A DNA stretch of 64,000 nucleotides from Lumbricus rubellus (Eukaryota; Annelida; Clitellata; Crassiclitellata; Lumbricidae). This document shows positions 32,266 to 43,474 of this stretch, piece by piece. Under the pieces are notes generated by a model, which worked only from the letters and a program-made list of their open reading frames with translations, was not told the DNA's origin and did not search any database. Positions within the stretch are counted from its first letter, which is position 1. Every line of letters begins with the position of its first letter. The translations under genes and the position numbers were made by a program. The stretch is taken from assembly GCA_945859605.1 (NCBI GenBank), contig OX243821.1, positions 16,471,258-16,535,257 of the forward strand, written 5' to 3'.

Positions 32266-33235
32266 GCTGATGGAAGCAGTTCTAAAGTCGTTTGGAAGCT
32301 TTATTATGCTTTCGTTCCATCACATAGCTGACGCTACACAAAAAAAGAGACGGCACAGAAGAACGCGAAGCACTATATCTTCAGTTGTTCCTTTTCTTCG
32401 TGCGTATACTTTGTCTTCTCTTTTTATAGTTGGTTTTTCATTTTGAAGCGTTTCTTGCGTATTCTAAATTTGGACATTGGACCCTTTGAAAAAAGCTTGA
32501 CTGCCACAGTAGTCCAAGGGCTATTTTGGAACAAGATGCGGTCAGGGCGACCACGGTTGTTTTACAGGAAGAGAAAAGCACAATGGTCACGGAAGGATGT
32601 TTCTGCAAAAGCTGAAAATGCGAAATGGAAAATTAAGAACATTGGTATTTAAAAGCTATTTTTCATAAAGAACTTTTATTAGTTTAATTTTATGCATCAT
32701 GAGCATCGTTAGTGTTTTTTTGGGTGGGGGGGGGGCCAATAAATGTGTTAAACAAACCAATAGGTAGTAGCTACAAATAATAATTAGTATTGTAACTTTT
32801 CCGAGGTGGGTGATGTGAAGTGTCAGTCTTGTTCCTGTGTTCAGGCAATATTTAATAGCCGTACCTGAAAAAACATAAAGAAAATCGAAGCTTCTGAAAT
32901 GTGGACTTGGAGGAGAATGCGGAAGATCAGCTGGACGGAACACAGAACAAACGAGAAAGTGTTGGAAAGGGTATACGAGAGGAAAGAACAATGATAAAAA
33001 CAATTAGAGAAAAACAAAAGAAATCGATAGTTCTACGGATATAGGCCTTTGCGTAGGCTAACTTAATTTCGTGCAATTCAAAGTTAAACATTTTCATAAA
33101 TAACAAAATAAGAATAAAGATTGTCTTGAAAGAACATAATATTTTACGAATATAATATTCGTTGGCAGTTTTTAGGGAATCGATCCTGTGCGTCCCGTGT
33201 CCCGGACTGATCCCGAATTGCTCCGGAATTTGGTC
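32266..33235. other. Intergenic DNA, unassigned
   Basis: Short open frames only, none resembling a known protein. A G-run occurs at about 32725. Confidence 0.4.
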
Positions 33236-33650
33236 TAGAGATCGGTGTCCGGACAATTCGGCGCCGGACAATTCGGACCGGACAATTCGGAACCGGACAA
33301 TTCGGAGTGCATGTAAAAATATTGCTCTTACGGCTATGAAACTTTTGTTTATCAATGGTATGAAATAAAATTATATGGCACCAAGCAAATGTTGTTTGAT
33401 CTTCTAAAATTTATCCACTAACAGAAATAAGACACCGAAATTAGTAGCTAAATGCAGTAAATTATCAACTTATAGGCATCTCGTTCAGATCAATGTAAGT
33501 TTCATGCCTATAGGCCCATGGTTTTTTATGCCCGATATATAGTGAGGTGTCAGATTAATATTAGTTTCGACAGTATACATTTTGGGTGATGGAGAAGTCC
33601 CATCACGAATTTGGGCTGCAAAGAATTGTTCGGTCCGAATTGTCCGGGAA
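33236..33650. mobile_element. Foldback-like element with inverted minisatellite arms
   Basis: CGGACAATTCGGAGC-type units in direct orientation at 33240-33312 and the inverse (GGTCCGAATTGTCCGGG) at 33628-33650, around about 310 bp of other sequence. Same design and unit as 4189-4650. Confidence 0.6.
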
Positions 33651-34084
33651 CCCTAGAGATCCACTTAGCACAGTTGTTGCTCCTATTAATTTTTGCTTAA
33701 TAAACTCAACCATTTGTACGCTGATTTTTGCGTTCTGCTCTCCATCAGACATTACGTTGTTGACTGAACATCGGTTGTTGAAGTCTTCAAAACTTTACAA
33801 ATCACTGACACTCGGTTTTCGGTTTAGCATGATATTGCATCCATTTTTAATGCTTTTTGCGAGAGAGCGTTCATGATTAACATAAATTATAGTCCGGAAG
33901 TCTGACAGAACAACGTCTGTTTGCTGCTATCGAAGGGAGAAGTTGGAGTCAGACTGTCGACCCAGCCAATAATATATAATATTATATAGGCTATATATAG
34001 GCCTAAGTTTGAGTAGGTCATATTCAACATTAGGCTATAGATAGGCCTACGCGTATCACGTTTCAAACGATTAAATATTCTTTA

Positions 34085-34867
34085 TTATTCATTAACACCA
34101 TGACACTTTCTTACAAAAAATCTGCGAATGACGAGTTCGAACGGAAAATTTGCTTTCTGAGCTGCAAAGTCATTTATATCTTCTGCATAGGGAAGATTAC
34201 AGTTTCTGAGACATCTGACTCTCAGATATCTTGCAAGAAAATGTCTTCTAAGAAAGTAATTGCACCTGATGCGGTAACATCTCGAGAGCGATGTTAATAG
34301 ATGGACCCTACGAAAGTATACATCTTTCGCAAACCATTGTATAAATGTTGACTCGCTCGTATATTCGAATTCTCCAATGTTATGAATCGACGGTGACAAA
34401 TAGTGAGTGAGTGTGTGCAATCCAAGCAAACACTGGACATCGCTGTCGAAATATGAGTCAAATGGTGGCAACACCAAAACATTCGCAAATGAAAACTCCT
34501 TCGAACAACGACGGTGCACATCAGGTTCCTTTAGAATTCGTTCACACAAATTACAAGCTTCACTGTATTGATGACACTTGTAAAAATATAAAGCCCGATA
34601 GATATCGTAATTGTTGCAAGGGATTCGGAAGTCCTTGCGAATCACACTGTCAAATGATTTCATAGTTTCTAGAGCACATCTCATGAGAATATCAACTAGG
34701 AGGTCTACTGTTCCTGTATCTATCACATAATTCATACGTGCATACTCGCTTTTTGTTACTGTATCTCTTCTGTGATACACGATTTGTCGGGCAGCATTGA
34801 ACAGATTCATTGACCTCATCGCAGCAATGGATTTCGGCTTTCTAGAAGCCTTCAGATATTCGTCCAT
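34085..34867 (-). CDS. Mab-21/cGAS-like protein, C-terminal part (frameshifted from 34890-37025)
   Basis: An open frame of 260 codons from its first Met. The same frame is open further upstream and meets the end of the 711-codon ORF at the A-run 34897-34902, one base out of phase. Its upstream codons HNLPHSAYPMDEYL follow naturally after RISRHHYF of the first ORF. It is helical with repeat-like segments (ALYFYKCHQYSEACNLCERI; LLTSLSRCYRIRCNYFLRRH), suggesting TPR-like hairpins, and ends FPFELVIRRFFVRKCHGVNE. It is not a separate gene. One extra base in the run, from assembly error or true mutation, explains the split. Confidence 0.8.
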   Translation of the reverse strand: MDEYLKASRKPKSIAAMRSMNLFNAARQIVYHRRDTVTKSEYARMNYVIDTGTVDLLVDILMRCALETMKSFDSVIRKDFRIPCNNYDIYRALYFYKCHQYSEACNLCERILKEPDVHRRCSKEFSFANVLVLPPFDSYFDSDVQCLLGLHTLTHYLSPSIHNIGEFEYTSESTFIQWFAKDVYFRRVHLLTSLSRCYRIRCNYFLRRHFLARYLRVRCLRNCNLPYAEDINDFAAQKANFPFELVIRRFFVRKCHGVNE

Positions 34868-34889
34868 AGGATATGCTGAATGGGGTAGA

Positions 34890-37025
34890 TTATGATAAAA
34901 AATAATGATGTCGTGATATTCTTTCCGCAGATAATGCAGTTAAATGATGAGCAAGCACTAATGGTGACAGACGCAGATCCAGATAAAGCCGCCCGCCAAG
35001 TAAATACTCATTAAGATCATTTTCAACGATCTTCTTGCGAAGCACACACAATCCAACGATTCTTGCGATATCGTCAATGAAGCGTAAACAGCCTGCATTG
35101 AGATTTTCCTCAACTTGTTGAGAAATTTGACCTGAATTCACTGTGGAGCAGATACGTATTACCGTTTTGTATTCCGACATGTCAAAATGGAGAGCAGCCA
35201 GATAGGCTAAGGCTGCAGGAGCAATGCCGTCCGTCTTAAAACTATCGAGTTCTAAGGCTTTGACAAGAAACTCTCTAGACACTAGTGACAGGAGCTGAAA
35301 TTCTGGACGACTATTTGATCCAGTTAAATTTTCCATGATGCTATGGGCACGCAGGAACTGAAACCGACTACTGTTTTCTGTGTACATTTTCGGAAAATTG
35401 TGGAACTTAGACCTTATGATGATATTACGATGCATCGGAAGAGCTTGGACAAATTCAACAAAGAGATTGTCATGCAAAGAGAACTCACCGTGACGTAAAG
35501 CAGTTGCACTAAGCAGAATGTACGGCAGAATGCTAGAAAACTTCAAGCATGAGAGCGATGAGACCTTATCTGTTGTTGGAAGACATGCTGTTTTACCATC
35601 TACTTCAGAACTATACCTTGATGCAAATTTCTGCACACGTCTTAAGCTCAAGCGAAATCCCGAACTCATGCCATATTTAATTGCAAAATGACAAAGTTTA
35701 TAAGAATCCGAGAAACTGAAAGAAAGTAATGATGACAAAGATTCAATTTCCAGCGTTTTCCGATACTCAATGAGAGGCAGCACGTAATCGATGAAATGTG
35801 TTATCACATTCCCAGTATTCAAAAACTCAAATTGTGTCTTAATAACTGGCATTATATAATACGCTGTGAACCAATGAGAAAGAATATTAGAATTTCTGAA
35901 TTCATTCAGTCGTTTTTCTGTCCGTCGAAGCATCGTATCGTTCAACTGTTCGTGAAATAGATTTGCTTCTGGAATAAAATAGTTCGGACAATGTCTCTTC
36001 TCTAGCCATACTGAAAGCTTTCTTAACAGCTCAGAGCAAATTGAAATAACAGAAGAGGAACTCCACCATTCGGGCGACATCTCTTCACATGTCCACAGCA
36101 TCAGCGTCTTTAAATGATAAGTACATAGAACCTCATCTTCCTTTGCACAGTTCTTTTGTATCAATTCCCTCTTAGAGAAGAATCTCAACAAATGATAGAC
36201 AATCTGTTGAACTTGAGTCAAACTCTGAAGCAGAATTACTTCTGCGAAAGTAAATGAAAATCTCCACTGCAGTTTATCGGCTTTAGAAGAACGATGCTGA
36301 ACGTATACAACATGACAACCATTTTGTACAACTTCGGAGATTATATCCATATTCGGCCATCCGTGATGTCTTATTCGAATAGGCCAATTTTGGGCTCCTC
36401 TTGGCCAATCTGGGCAAAAGAAGGAATAGACCATATCAGATCCCAGCTCAGTGTCAGAATTGTTTGGAGATTTTATTGCTGGACCACAAACAATATTTGG
36501 CATCGTCTTTCTGTCAATATAGTTACAAAAAAATGTAACTAAAGAACTATTAGATAAATTTGCAAACGCCGTCATGTTGTAAGACACGTAGCAACCGGGC
36601 TGAGCTGTATATTTGAATTCGTATATCTTGTATTTCCAGTTAAAGGTCATGTCGCCAAAACATCTTATTCGAGCAAAACCTGGGTACGCATTGCATGGTT
36701 GAATCTCTAACCAGTGGATCGTATCAGCTAGGCCACTCATATCACTTGGCAACACTGGAAAATCACCGTCGAAGGCCAGCTCGTCAATGTGGCATACCAA
36801 ATAATCAATGTCCCCGATGCATGTATTCAACGGTTGGATGTAGAACTCCGAATAGCTGCCACACAGAATCAAATATTCTGTTGACGCTGGGTACTTTCTT
36901 TTCATGCGTGTGTCGTGCATGCATTCAGAAACAGGAACATGCAACTTTGGATGCAACTGGCAAGTGCTCAATATGAACGCAGACGCCATTTCTTCGTTCG
37001 AATTGCCCGAACAATATTGCGTCAT
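34890..37025 (-). CDS. Mab-21 domain / cGAS-like nucleotidyltransferase-fold protein
   Basis: A 711-codon single-exon ORF. Residues 51-76 read YLILCGSYSEF then IGDIDYLV, giving the GS loop (G56-S57) and the first two acidic residues D72 and D74 of the nucleotidyltransferase fold. D197 in SDMVYSFFCPDWP is the likely third acid. Residues 209-320 match the Mab-21 C-terminal domain: WPIRIRHHGWP, GCHVVYVQHRSS, WRFSFTFAEVILL, YHLKTLMLWTCEE, then PNYFIPEANLF. Known relatives include cGAS and cGAS-like receptors, which make cyclic nucleotides on sensing nucleic acid. No cGAS-type H-CC-C zinc motif is seen. Residues about 380-711 are helical, with TPR-like segments. The Met has A at -3. Confidence 0.9.
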   Translation of the reverse strand: MTQYCSGNSNEEMASAFILSTCQLHPKLHVPVSECMHDTRMKRKYPASTEYLILCGSYSEFYIQPLNTCIGDIDYLVCHIDELAFDGDFPVLPSDMSGLADTIHWLEIQPCNAYPGFARIRCFGDMTFNWKYKIYEFKYTAQPGCYVSYNMTAFANLSNSSLVTFFCNYIDRKTMPNIVCGPAIKSPNNSDTELGSDMVYSFFCPDWPRGAQNWPIRIRHHGWPNMDIISEVVQNGCHVVYVQHRSSKADKLQWRFSFTFAEVILLQSLTQVQQIVYHLLRFFSKRELIQKNCAKEDEVLCTYHLKTLMLWTCEEMSPEWWSSSSVISICSELLRKLSVWLEKRHCPNYFIPEANLFHEQLNDTMLRRTEKRLNEFRNSNILSHWFTAYYIMPVIKTQFEFLNTGNVITHFIDYVLPLIEYRKTLEIESLSSLLSFSFSDSYKLCHFAIKYGMSSGFRLSLRRVQKFASRYSSEVDGKTACLPTTDKVSSLSCLKFSSILPYILLSATALRHGEFSLHDNLFVEFVQALPMHRNIIIRSKFHNFPKMYTENSSRFQFLRAHSIMENLTGSNSRPEFQLLSLVSREFLVKALELDSFKTDGIAPAALAYLAALHFDMSEYKTVIRICSTVNSGQISQQVEENLNAGCLRFIDDIARIVGLCVLRKKIVENDLNEYLLGGRLYLDLRLSPLVLAHHLTALSAERISRHHYFLS

Positions 37026-37088
37026 CTTAACTGGATCATCATAAGCAAATTTATCATCATCGCCATCGTCATCGTCATCATCATCAAT

Positions 37089-37123
<35 letters not shown>

Positions 37124-37292
37124 TATCATCATAGTCATCGTCATCGTCATCATCGTCATCATCGTCATCATCATCGTCACTGTCGTCGTCGACGCCGCCG
37201 TCGTCATGGTTATGGTCATCATCATAAATATCATCATCACCTTCATCGGCATCGTTGTTGTTGTTGTTGTCATCATTATCAGCAGCAGAAGT
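37026..37292 (-). repeat. (GAT/GAC)n array in frame upstream of the Mab-21 ORF
   Basis: The reading frame of the Mab-21 ORF stays open for 89 more codons, back to TAA at 37293-37295. It would encode an Asp-rich stretch preceded by DDNNNNNDADEG. There is no Met in this extension, so it is coding only if an upstream exon splices in. No good acceptor is visible. On the plus strand this is an ATC/GTC microsatellite. Confidence 0.55.
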
Positions 37293-37299
37293 TTAAAGT

Positions 37300-38639
37300 T
37301 CGAGCAATCTCCAACCATCAAGTGAATCAGCTTTGTCACTCGCTAGTCCACTGATCATGTTTTGTAGTTACACTAAGTTATTATAGGTAACGATAATGAG
37401 TCTGACCCTAATATATATATATATATACATGTATATATATATATACATATATATAAGCGCCCAATTAAAAGAACTCTGCGAAGTACGATTTTGCATGGAA
37501 TGGTTGTAATAAGCGACACAAGTAACAAGCCCAGGCCATTTAAATTGAATAAATGAAAACCTGAACTACAACTTCTGCTAGTTACCACCCGCTGGATTTT
37601 TGGTTTCGTTTGAGATAGCGTAGGCTATCATATCGTTTGATAGAGATCTCGATGCAGCATTAATTTCTTAACAAAATGGTTTATTTAGATTTTAAATAAT
37701 TATATGAATGCACTACTAAATCATGCAATTTTAACATGGGTACCCGTTGAATCTCGTGCCATTGGACGTCCACAACGTGAACTTTGCATAAGCAAGTATA
37801 AACTTCTCTGCGTTTGAAAATTGTCTACAGGGTGAGTCAAAACAAAGTAACTAGCTAGTCTAGCTACGTTGTTTTGCCAATATCTTGGCCAAATAATATT
37901 ATATGAATGTTTCAACTTTAGTTTGACGTGCTTAAAGGCAATACATAGGCTATCTACGTACAATAATCGCATTTCATCGAAATATTGAAAAAAGAACAAA
38001 AGTTATATCGCTTTCAGTGAGCCCAACCACGGTATTTTGACGATTAGGCCTAAAAGGCTATATAAATTCCTGATTATTACGAATACTATATATTCTTCAC
38101 TTAGCCTATATTATCGTTTCTCTCAATTAATTTTCATTATTTTTTGGGGAAAATATTTCCTCTAGCTGCTACTCACAAACGTTTAAGCGTACGCAGAAAT
38201 ATCGAGTTTGCATCGTGATAAAATATCTAGAGCTGTATAGTGTCCTACAACTACTATATACAACTAGTTTTAAACGTTTCACCATTTAATCCGACATCAC
38301 ACATTCCGAACTTCAGTTCTTGCTCTAACTTCTTTCACTGTCTTCATATACATTGTAACTAGAGTTCACTTGTTTTACGAATCTACGTCCTAGTCAGACA
38401 CTACATTCCCTCCTTTTCCACACAGAATGTGATTCACTACTATTATCAAATATTAAAAATAACATTGTCTTTAACATTATTACTAACACTAACATATTAG
38501 CAAAGCACACTAGGGCAGCGATCCGCCTACATCCTTTGTGTGTAACCTAGTACAACTAACATATCTCAACTAACACTATCCCTAAACAAGCATGATTATT
38601 ATCACACTAGGCCTGTTTCTAAATTTTCGAGGTGAGTAC
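37300..38639. other. Intergenic DNA upstream of the Mab-21 gene
   Basis: AT microsatellite at 37410-37455. The rest is AT-rich with AGGCCTA words and no ORF of note. It should contain the Mab-21 promoter, but no element can be named. Confidence 0.4.
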
Positions 38640-38935
38640 TGAGTAGGCTACACGCTGCCGCCGGAAAAATCGACTTTTCGTGCGAAAAATTTCCAACGAC
38701 CTTTTTAGTCGTCAACAATTCTCATGACCTTTTTTAGTCATCAGTTGGTTTTCCGATAATTTTTCGCCCGAAAATTCTATTTTCACGGCGTAAAACGCTC
38801 ACATTTCATCATTTCTTCTTTACAACTCGCGATTTCTTCACTGCGTATATACCCACTTGGTCTCTGCCAGGTGAGTAGGCCTATAAGGCCTACGCTGTAT
38901 TATACCCGCGTGTATACCCTAGAGTACAGCTCTGG
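38640..38935. mobile_element. Dispersed repeat R2 (GGTGAGTA ... ACCCGCGTATACCC)
   Basis: Carries two GACNACCTTTTTTAGTC motifs (38700-38760) and TTTTCGCCCGAAAATT. A second copy of CACGGCGTARAACGCTCACA and following is at 39843-39990, and a relative is at 48545-48840. Confidence 0.6.
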
Positions 38936-39445
38936 TTTCATGCTGCACCCTTGGCTGCGCTCCATCTTACCTGCGTCCCGTAGCCAACGTTGCAGCGCTT
39001 CCGGCTCTTCGCTCCGTGGCATGGTGAACTCCTAGTTCCACGGGCTCTCTTGGCTGGTTTGTTTCAATACTCTCGTCGAATTCGGATGTTGCAAACGTAT
39101 GTCTATGGTAAACTGAACTTCCTGCTTGACCGACTCGGCGCATTTCGGTGAAAGTGGACGTATTGTAGAAACCGACTCGACATCCGGGTTTCGATTGGGC
39201 TGCCGTGGAAAACTTATATTGATTTCGAATAATTCGTGCCGTGAACCTAGTGAAGTTAGTCACGATCCAGTCTATTTATGGCTTCAAGCCTAGTCAAGGT
39301 AGGCTACCCTACAGAGTTTACTAAAAAAAGACCGTGAAAATGAACAAAGCAATCCCCTGGGACCTATATTAAACACATTTCATTTCATTTTTTAACCGTA
39401 TTGCGGCTTGTCAAGCTGATCTTGATAAGCGTAACTATGTATAAA

Positions 39446-39742
39446 CAGGGGCGCATACGGAAATTTTCGAAGGGGCAAAAAGTTCAGAATTTTTTTGTCT
39501 TTCGCCCGAAAAAACTGATGACCTTTTTTAGTCATTTGATTCAACTTACCTTCAAATATACACCCATTTTCCGTGCCCAAACAACTGATTACCTCTTTTT
39601 TAGTCATACATCCGAATTTTCTGAAAAAGATGCCATTGAAACTTACTGTTGAACATTTGTTGAAACCTAATGGGAGGGGCACGTTATATGGGCGTTTCTC
39701 AATGGAGGGCCATGGCCGGATTTGCCCCTGGATCCGCCCCTG
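39446..39742. mobile_element. hAT-like MITE, family CAGGGGCG
   Basis: 297 bp. It starts CAGGGGCGCATACGG and ends GATCCGCCCCTG, with a perfect 8-bp target duplication TGTATAAA (39438-39445, 39743-39750). The interior has two GA-TGACCTTTTTTAGTCA-type motifs. Confidence 0.88.
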
Positions 39743-39842
39743 TGTATAAATATATATTTACACACATAGATTTGTCTTCTACCCAGTATTTTCCATCTTA
39801 ATCTTACCTTTCTCTATCATTAGGCCATATCCATCTCTTTTA

Positions 39843-40100
39843 ACTACCGGTTGGTTTTCCGATAATTTTTCGCTCGTAAATTCTTTTTTCACGGCGTAGA
39901 ACGCTCACATTTCATCATTTCTTCTTCACAAATCGCGATTTTCCCCCTGCGTATACCCACTTGGTCTCTGTGAGGTGAGTAGAGGGTGAATGGGAAATGT
40001 TTCGTCCAAATGACTAAAAAAAGGTCGTCAGACATTTTGGTCAATGAAATGGAAAATTCAGCTCCCAAACTGAAATCCTGGCGCCGCCACTGAGTAGGCC
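39843..40100. mobile_element. Dispersed repeat R2, second copy
   Basis: Matches 38760-38885 closely, then GACTAAAAAAAGGTCGTCAG at about 40012-40031. Confidence 0.6.
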
Positions 40101-40785
40101 TGCAGTTAAAATACTGCATAGATCCACGTGTCCTTCGCTATTCTGCCATGCTTCTCATCTCCGTGCTAATGTGAATCTCTGGTGATGCACATACATGTAC
40201 ATTACGTGATCAGGCCTATGATAGGCTAATATGACCTCGATCAGTGTTAACAGTGGACTCTTTGCTTCTGATGCATACACGACTGGTTGTCGAAATCACG
40301 AATTGCACTTTTCCAATTGTCATATTAATAGGATACTATTTACCACAATATTGCTTACTGCCTAGCTTAACGCCGATGAGGAGGATCCTTGATACCTAAT
40401 AGTTAGGCTACCTACAATGTATATGCTGTTAATTATCACTTTCGCCTCGATAGCGTTTTCAGTTCTCATTTTAACGCGATCTGATCAACTATTAAAGTTT
40501 AGTTTTATTCATTATTATCCACTTAAGTGCAATCTGTAATGTTTTCTTTCTTTTTTGCCTTTTTAGCAAGTAAATTAACTTAATTAAGAGCTGTTTTGTT
40601 TAGGTTTTCCAGTTAGGCCTAGCCTACTATGATGATTTATTGATGGCCTATAATAGTAGGCCAATTGTCCTGGTACAAGCGTGCTGTCAATTATAGAATC
40701 GTCTGATGAAAATAAATATAGTGTGCAGTGTGACTGTAGACTAACAATGACTGTCATGCTATTATTTAAAATGCTATGGCTCTCA
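40101..40785. other. Intergenic DNA, unassigned
   Basis: No repeat or ORF recognised. Confidence 0.4.
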
Positions 40786-40985
40786 ACAACTGGCTCGCTT
40801 AGCCACATCGGTAAGGTCGATGGCTGCGCGTCTGCTCGCTACTCTGCGAAAGAGAGCGTGCGGGCCGCGATTCGATTCCCGAAGGTGACTATTTCAGAGA
40901 TTCAAATCTCGGGCTAGCACGGTCCGTCCACGGGGACCTAAATGGCGTGGTGACACTGATCATAGGCCCCTTGAAGATTTCTCCT
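40786..40985 (+). mobile_element. Second tRNA-like SINE family (S2)
   Basis: CTGGCTCGCTTAGCCACATC then GGTAAGG resembles an A-box region, and GGGCCGCGATTCGATTCCCG a B box. The body AATCTCGGGCTAGCACGG and AAATGGCGTGGTGACAC is shared with 58088-58275. Confidence 0.7.
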
Positions 40986-41279
40986 CCGCACATAATTTCT
41001 TGACTTTATAAGAAAGACAGCTTCGAAAACAGATTTTGGCCTAAAAATAATGTCGGTGAAGTTAAATTATTTTTAACCCCGCCAGTTGTTTTTCAGTATC
41101 CGCGCGTATCGGTGTGTGACACGTGTGTGCGTGCTTGTATGTGTGTATGTGTCTGCTTGTATGTGTATACGTGTGTGTGGATGTGTGGAGAAAACGACAT
41201 CAAAAGACGATTAACGGAAAAGAAGGGAATGGAAACCCTGCGTGACAAATGGAGACAGGATTTCGGCTGGAAATGAGGT

Positions 41280-41775
41280 CACACACTCACAACGCACACA
41301 CACACACATTCACACACACTCACAAACAGACATGCACACACACACATGCACAGATTGCACACAAACCACACACGCGCGCGCACAGTCACTTACACACATG
41401 CACACACGCACACAAACATGCGTGCACACACACACCAACACTAACACATTAAGCACTTATATGCACATAGATGCACAAGCAGATACATGTAGATAGACAG
41501 AAACACACATGCATTAGACACACAACAAGCTGATAAGAGATGCATAGACAAATACACACATATACATAGAAACATTAGAATGCAGACATTCTGTGTGTGC
41601 GCACGTGTGCGTGTGCGTGCGTGTGTGCGCGCGTGTGCGTGTGCGTGCGTGTGTGCGCGCGTGCATGCGTGTGCGTGTGTGCGTGCGTGTGTGCGCGCGT
41701 GCATGCGTGTGCGTGTGTGTGCGTGTGTGTGTGTGTGTGTGCGTGTGTGCGTGTGGGCGTGTGTGTGTGTGCAGT
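41280..41775. repeat. (CA)n tract and inverted (GT/GC)n tract
   Basis: CACACA/CACGCA at 41280-41450 and GTGTGC/GCGTGC at 41590-41775, able to form a long hairpin. Z-DNA-prone alternating purine-pyrimidine. Confidence 0.95.
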
Positions 41776-42904
41776 AATGTTGTTCTCTTTTGAATGCAGC
41801 ATTGCTTTAGGCCTATAACTGTCAGATTATAATCACAAATACATTGCAATTACAAAACATATATGCATATATATATATATACATATACATATGCATGTAG
41901 ATAGGCAGAGAGACAGGCAGAGAGACATGTGGAATGATTGACAGACAGACAGAGGCATATGGCCGATATTATCTAAATTATACGTATACTGTTAAGAAAA
42001 CGCAAGCCATTAGAGAGACATAGACAGACAGAAACCGAGTTACAGAGAGACAGAGAGACAGACAGGAAGAGAGACAGCACGATTATAGACAGACAGACAG
42101 GCATATGGCCGATATTATCTAAATTGTACAGATTGTTAAGAAAACGCCAAGACGATTTGGAAAGTCAAGGATGTGCATGTAAGCTACATGTATAAATTCG
42201 GTTTTTTTCCAAAACAAAAAACTGACAAAAACGCTGAAATTGTAGACTAAAGAACATAAATTGACAGTATGGCTATTGGCTACTTAATACTTATGGCTGA
42301 GTTTGTTAGTACCGGTAGATGTTTTTATAATCTAGACCAAGACTCCGTCTATGGAACTATCTATGGCTCAATAAAAAATCAAGTTCTTATAAACAAATTG
42401 AAGCGATAAAATTTTATGCACGACCTACAATTTCATATTTATATACAAATAATTAAGATTTTATCCAATTGTAATTTGTATTTAAAACTGATTGCAGATA
42501 ATTCTCTGCAATAATATATTTGAAAGGACATGACTCATGAAGGTTTCATGTCGCCGGTCCCCTGGCCAATTTGTCCCTCCCTTACACCCTCTCGACTGCC
42601 CTGTCAAGATATAAGTAGCCGACTCGTGTAAGTCTGTTTGTGAAGCGCTCAGGACGGGTGAGTATTTACCGATGTATATCGTCCGATTCTAAGAATAGAG
42701 ATCAATGCCAATGATTAGATCAGAAACCAGAGTCCGGCCAAACGAGCATTTAAAGTCAGGAATGAAATGCCGCAGTGTCTGGAGAGTGTATACAGACCTC
42801 GAATTATCAAACAAGAACGAACAGATAGACAGACAGACAGACAGACGGACAGACACAAGAGAAATGGACAGACTGACGGGCGGATAGATATAGGATAATA
42901 GAGG
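41776..42904. other. Intergenic with local duplication
   Basis: GGCATATGGCCGATATTATC plus about 30 bp occurs at about 41955 and 42099 (tandem about 145 bp), set in GACA repeats. The rest is AT-rich and unassigned. Confidence 0.6.
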
Positions 42905-43320
42905 TCAATGGATGGATGGATGGATGGATGGGTGGATGAATGGATGGATGGATGGGTAGGTGGATGGATGAATGGATGGATGGGTAGGTGGATGGATGAA
43001 TAGATGGATGGATTGATGGGTGGATGGATGGGTGGATGGATGGGTAGGTGGATGGATAGATGAATGGATGGATTGGTAGGTGGATGGATGAATAGATGGA
43101 TGGATTGATGGGTGGGTGGGCGGATGGATGGATGGATGGGTGGATGGATGGGTGGATGGAAGGGTAGGTGGATGGATGAATGGATGGATGGGTAGGTGGA
43201 TGGATAAATAGATGGATGGATTGATGGGTGGGTGGGCGGATGTATATATGGATGGATGGATGAATGGATGTATGTATGTATGTATGTATGTATGTATGTA
43301 CATGTATGGATGGATGAATG
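42905..43320. repeat. (GGAT)n array with higher-order units
   Basis: GGATGGAT tetramers with GGGTAGGTGGATGGATGAAT units of about 50-100 bp repeating. Confidence 0.97.
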
Positions 43321-43474
43321 GGTTTAGTTTTGCTTGTCTTAGTATGCCAAACACGTCAAGCATGCGAGTGATTTGCATATTAAATTGAATAATCGCGCTG
43401 CCGTCAATTGCATATAATGTGAATTAATAGCGTCTATAGATACAATCATGTATCTCGGAAAAATAACTTTTTGG

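Noticed and set aside
34890..34910. Programmed -1 frameshift at T-TTT-TTA in the Mab-21 gene
   Set aside because: The heptamer is in the right register, but a -1 shift leads to a quick stop; the downstream ORF is in the +1 frame.
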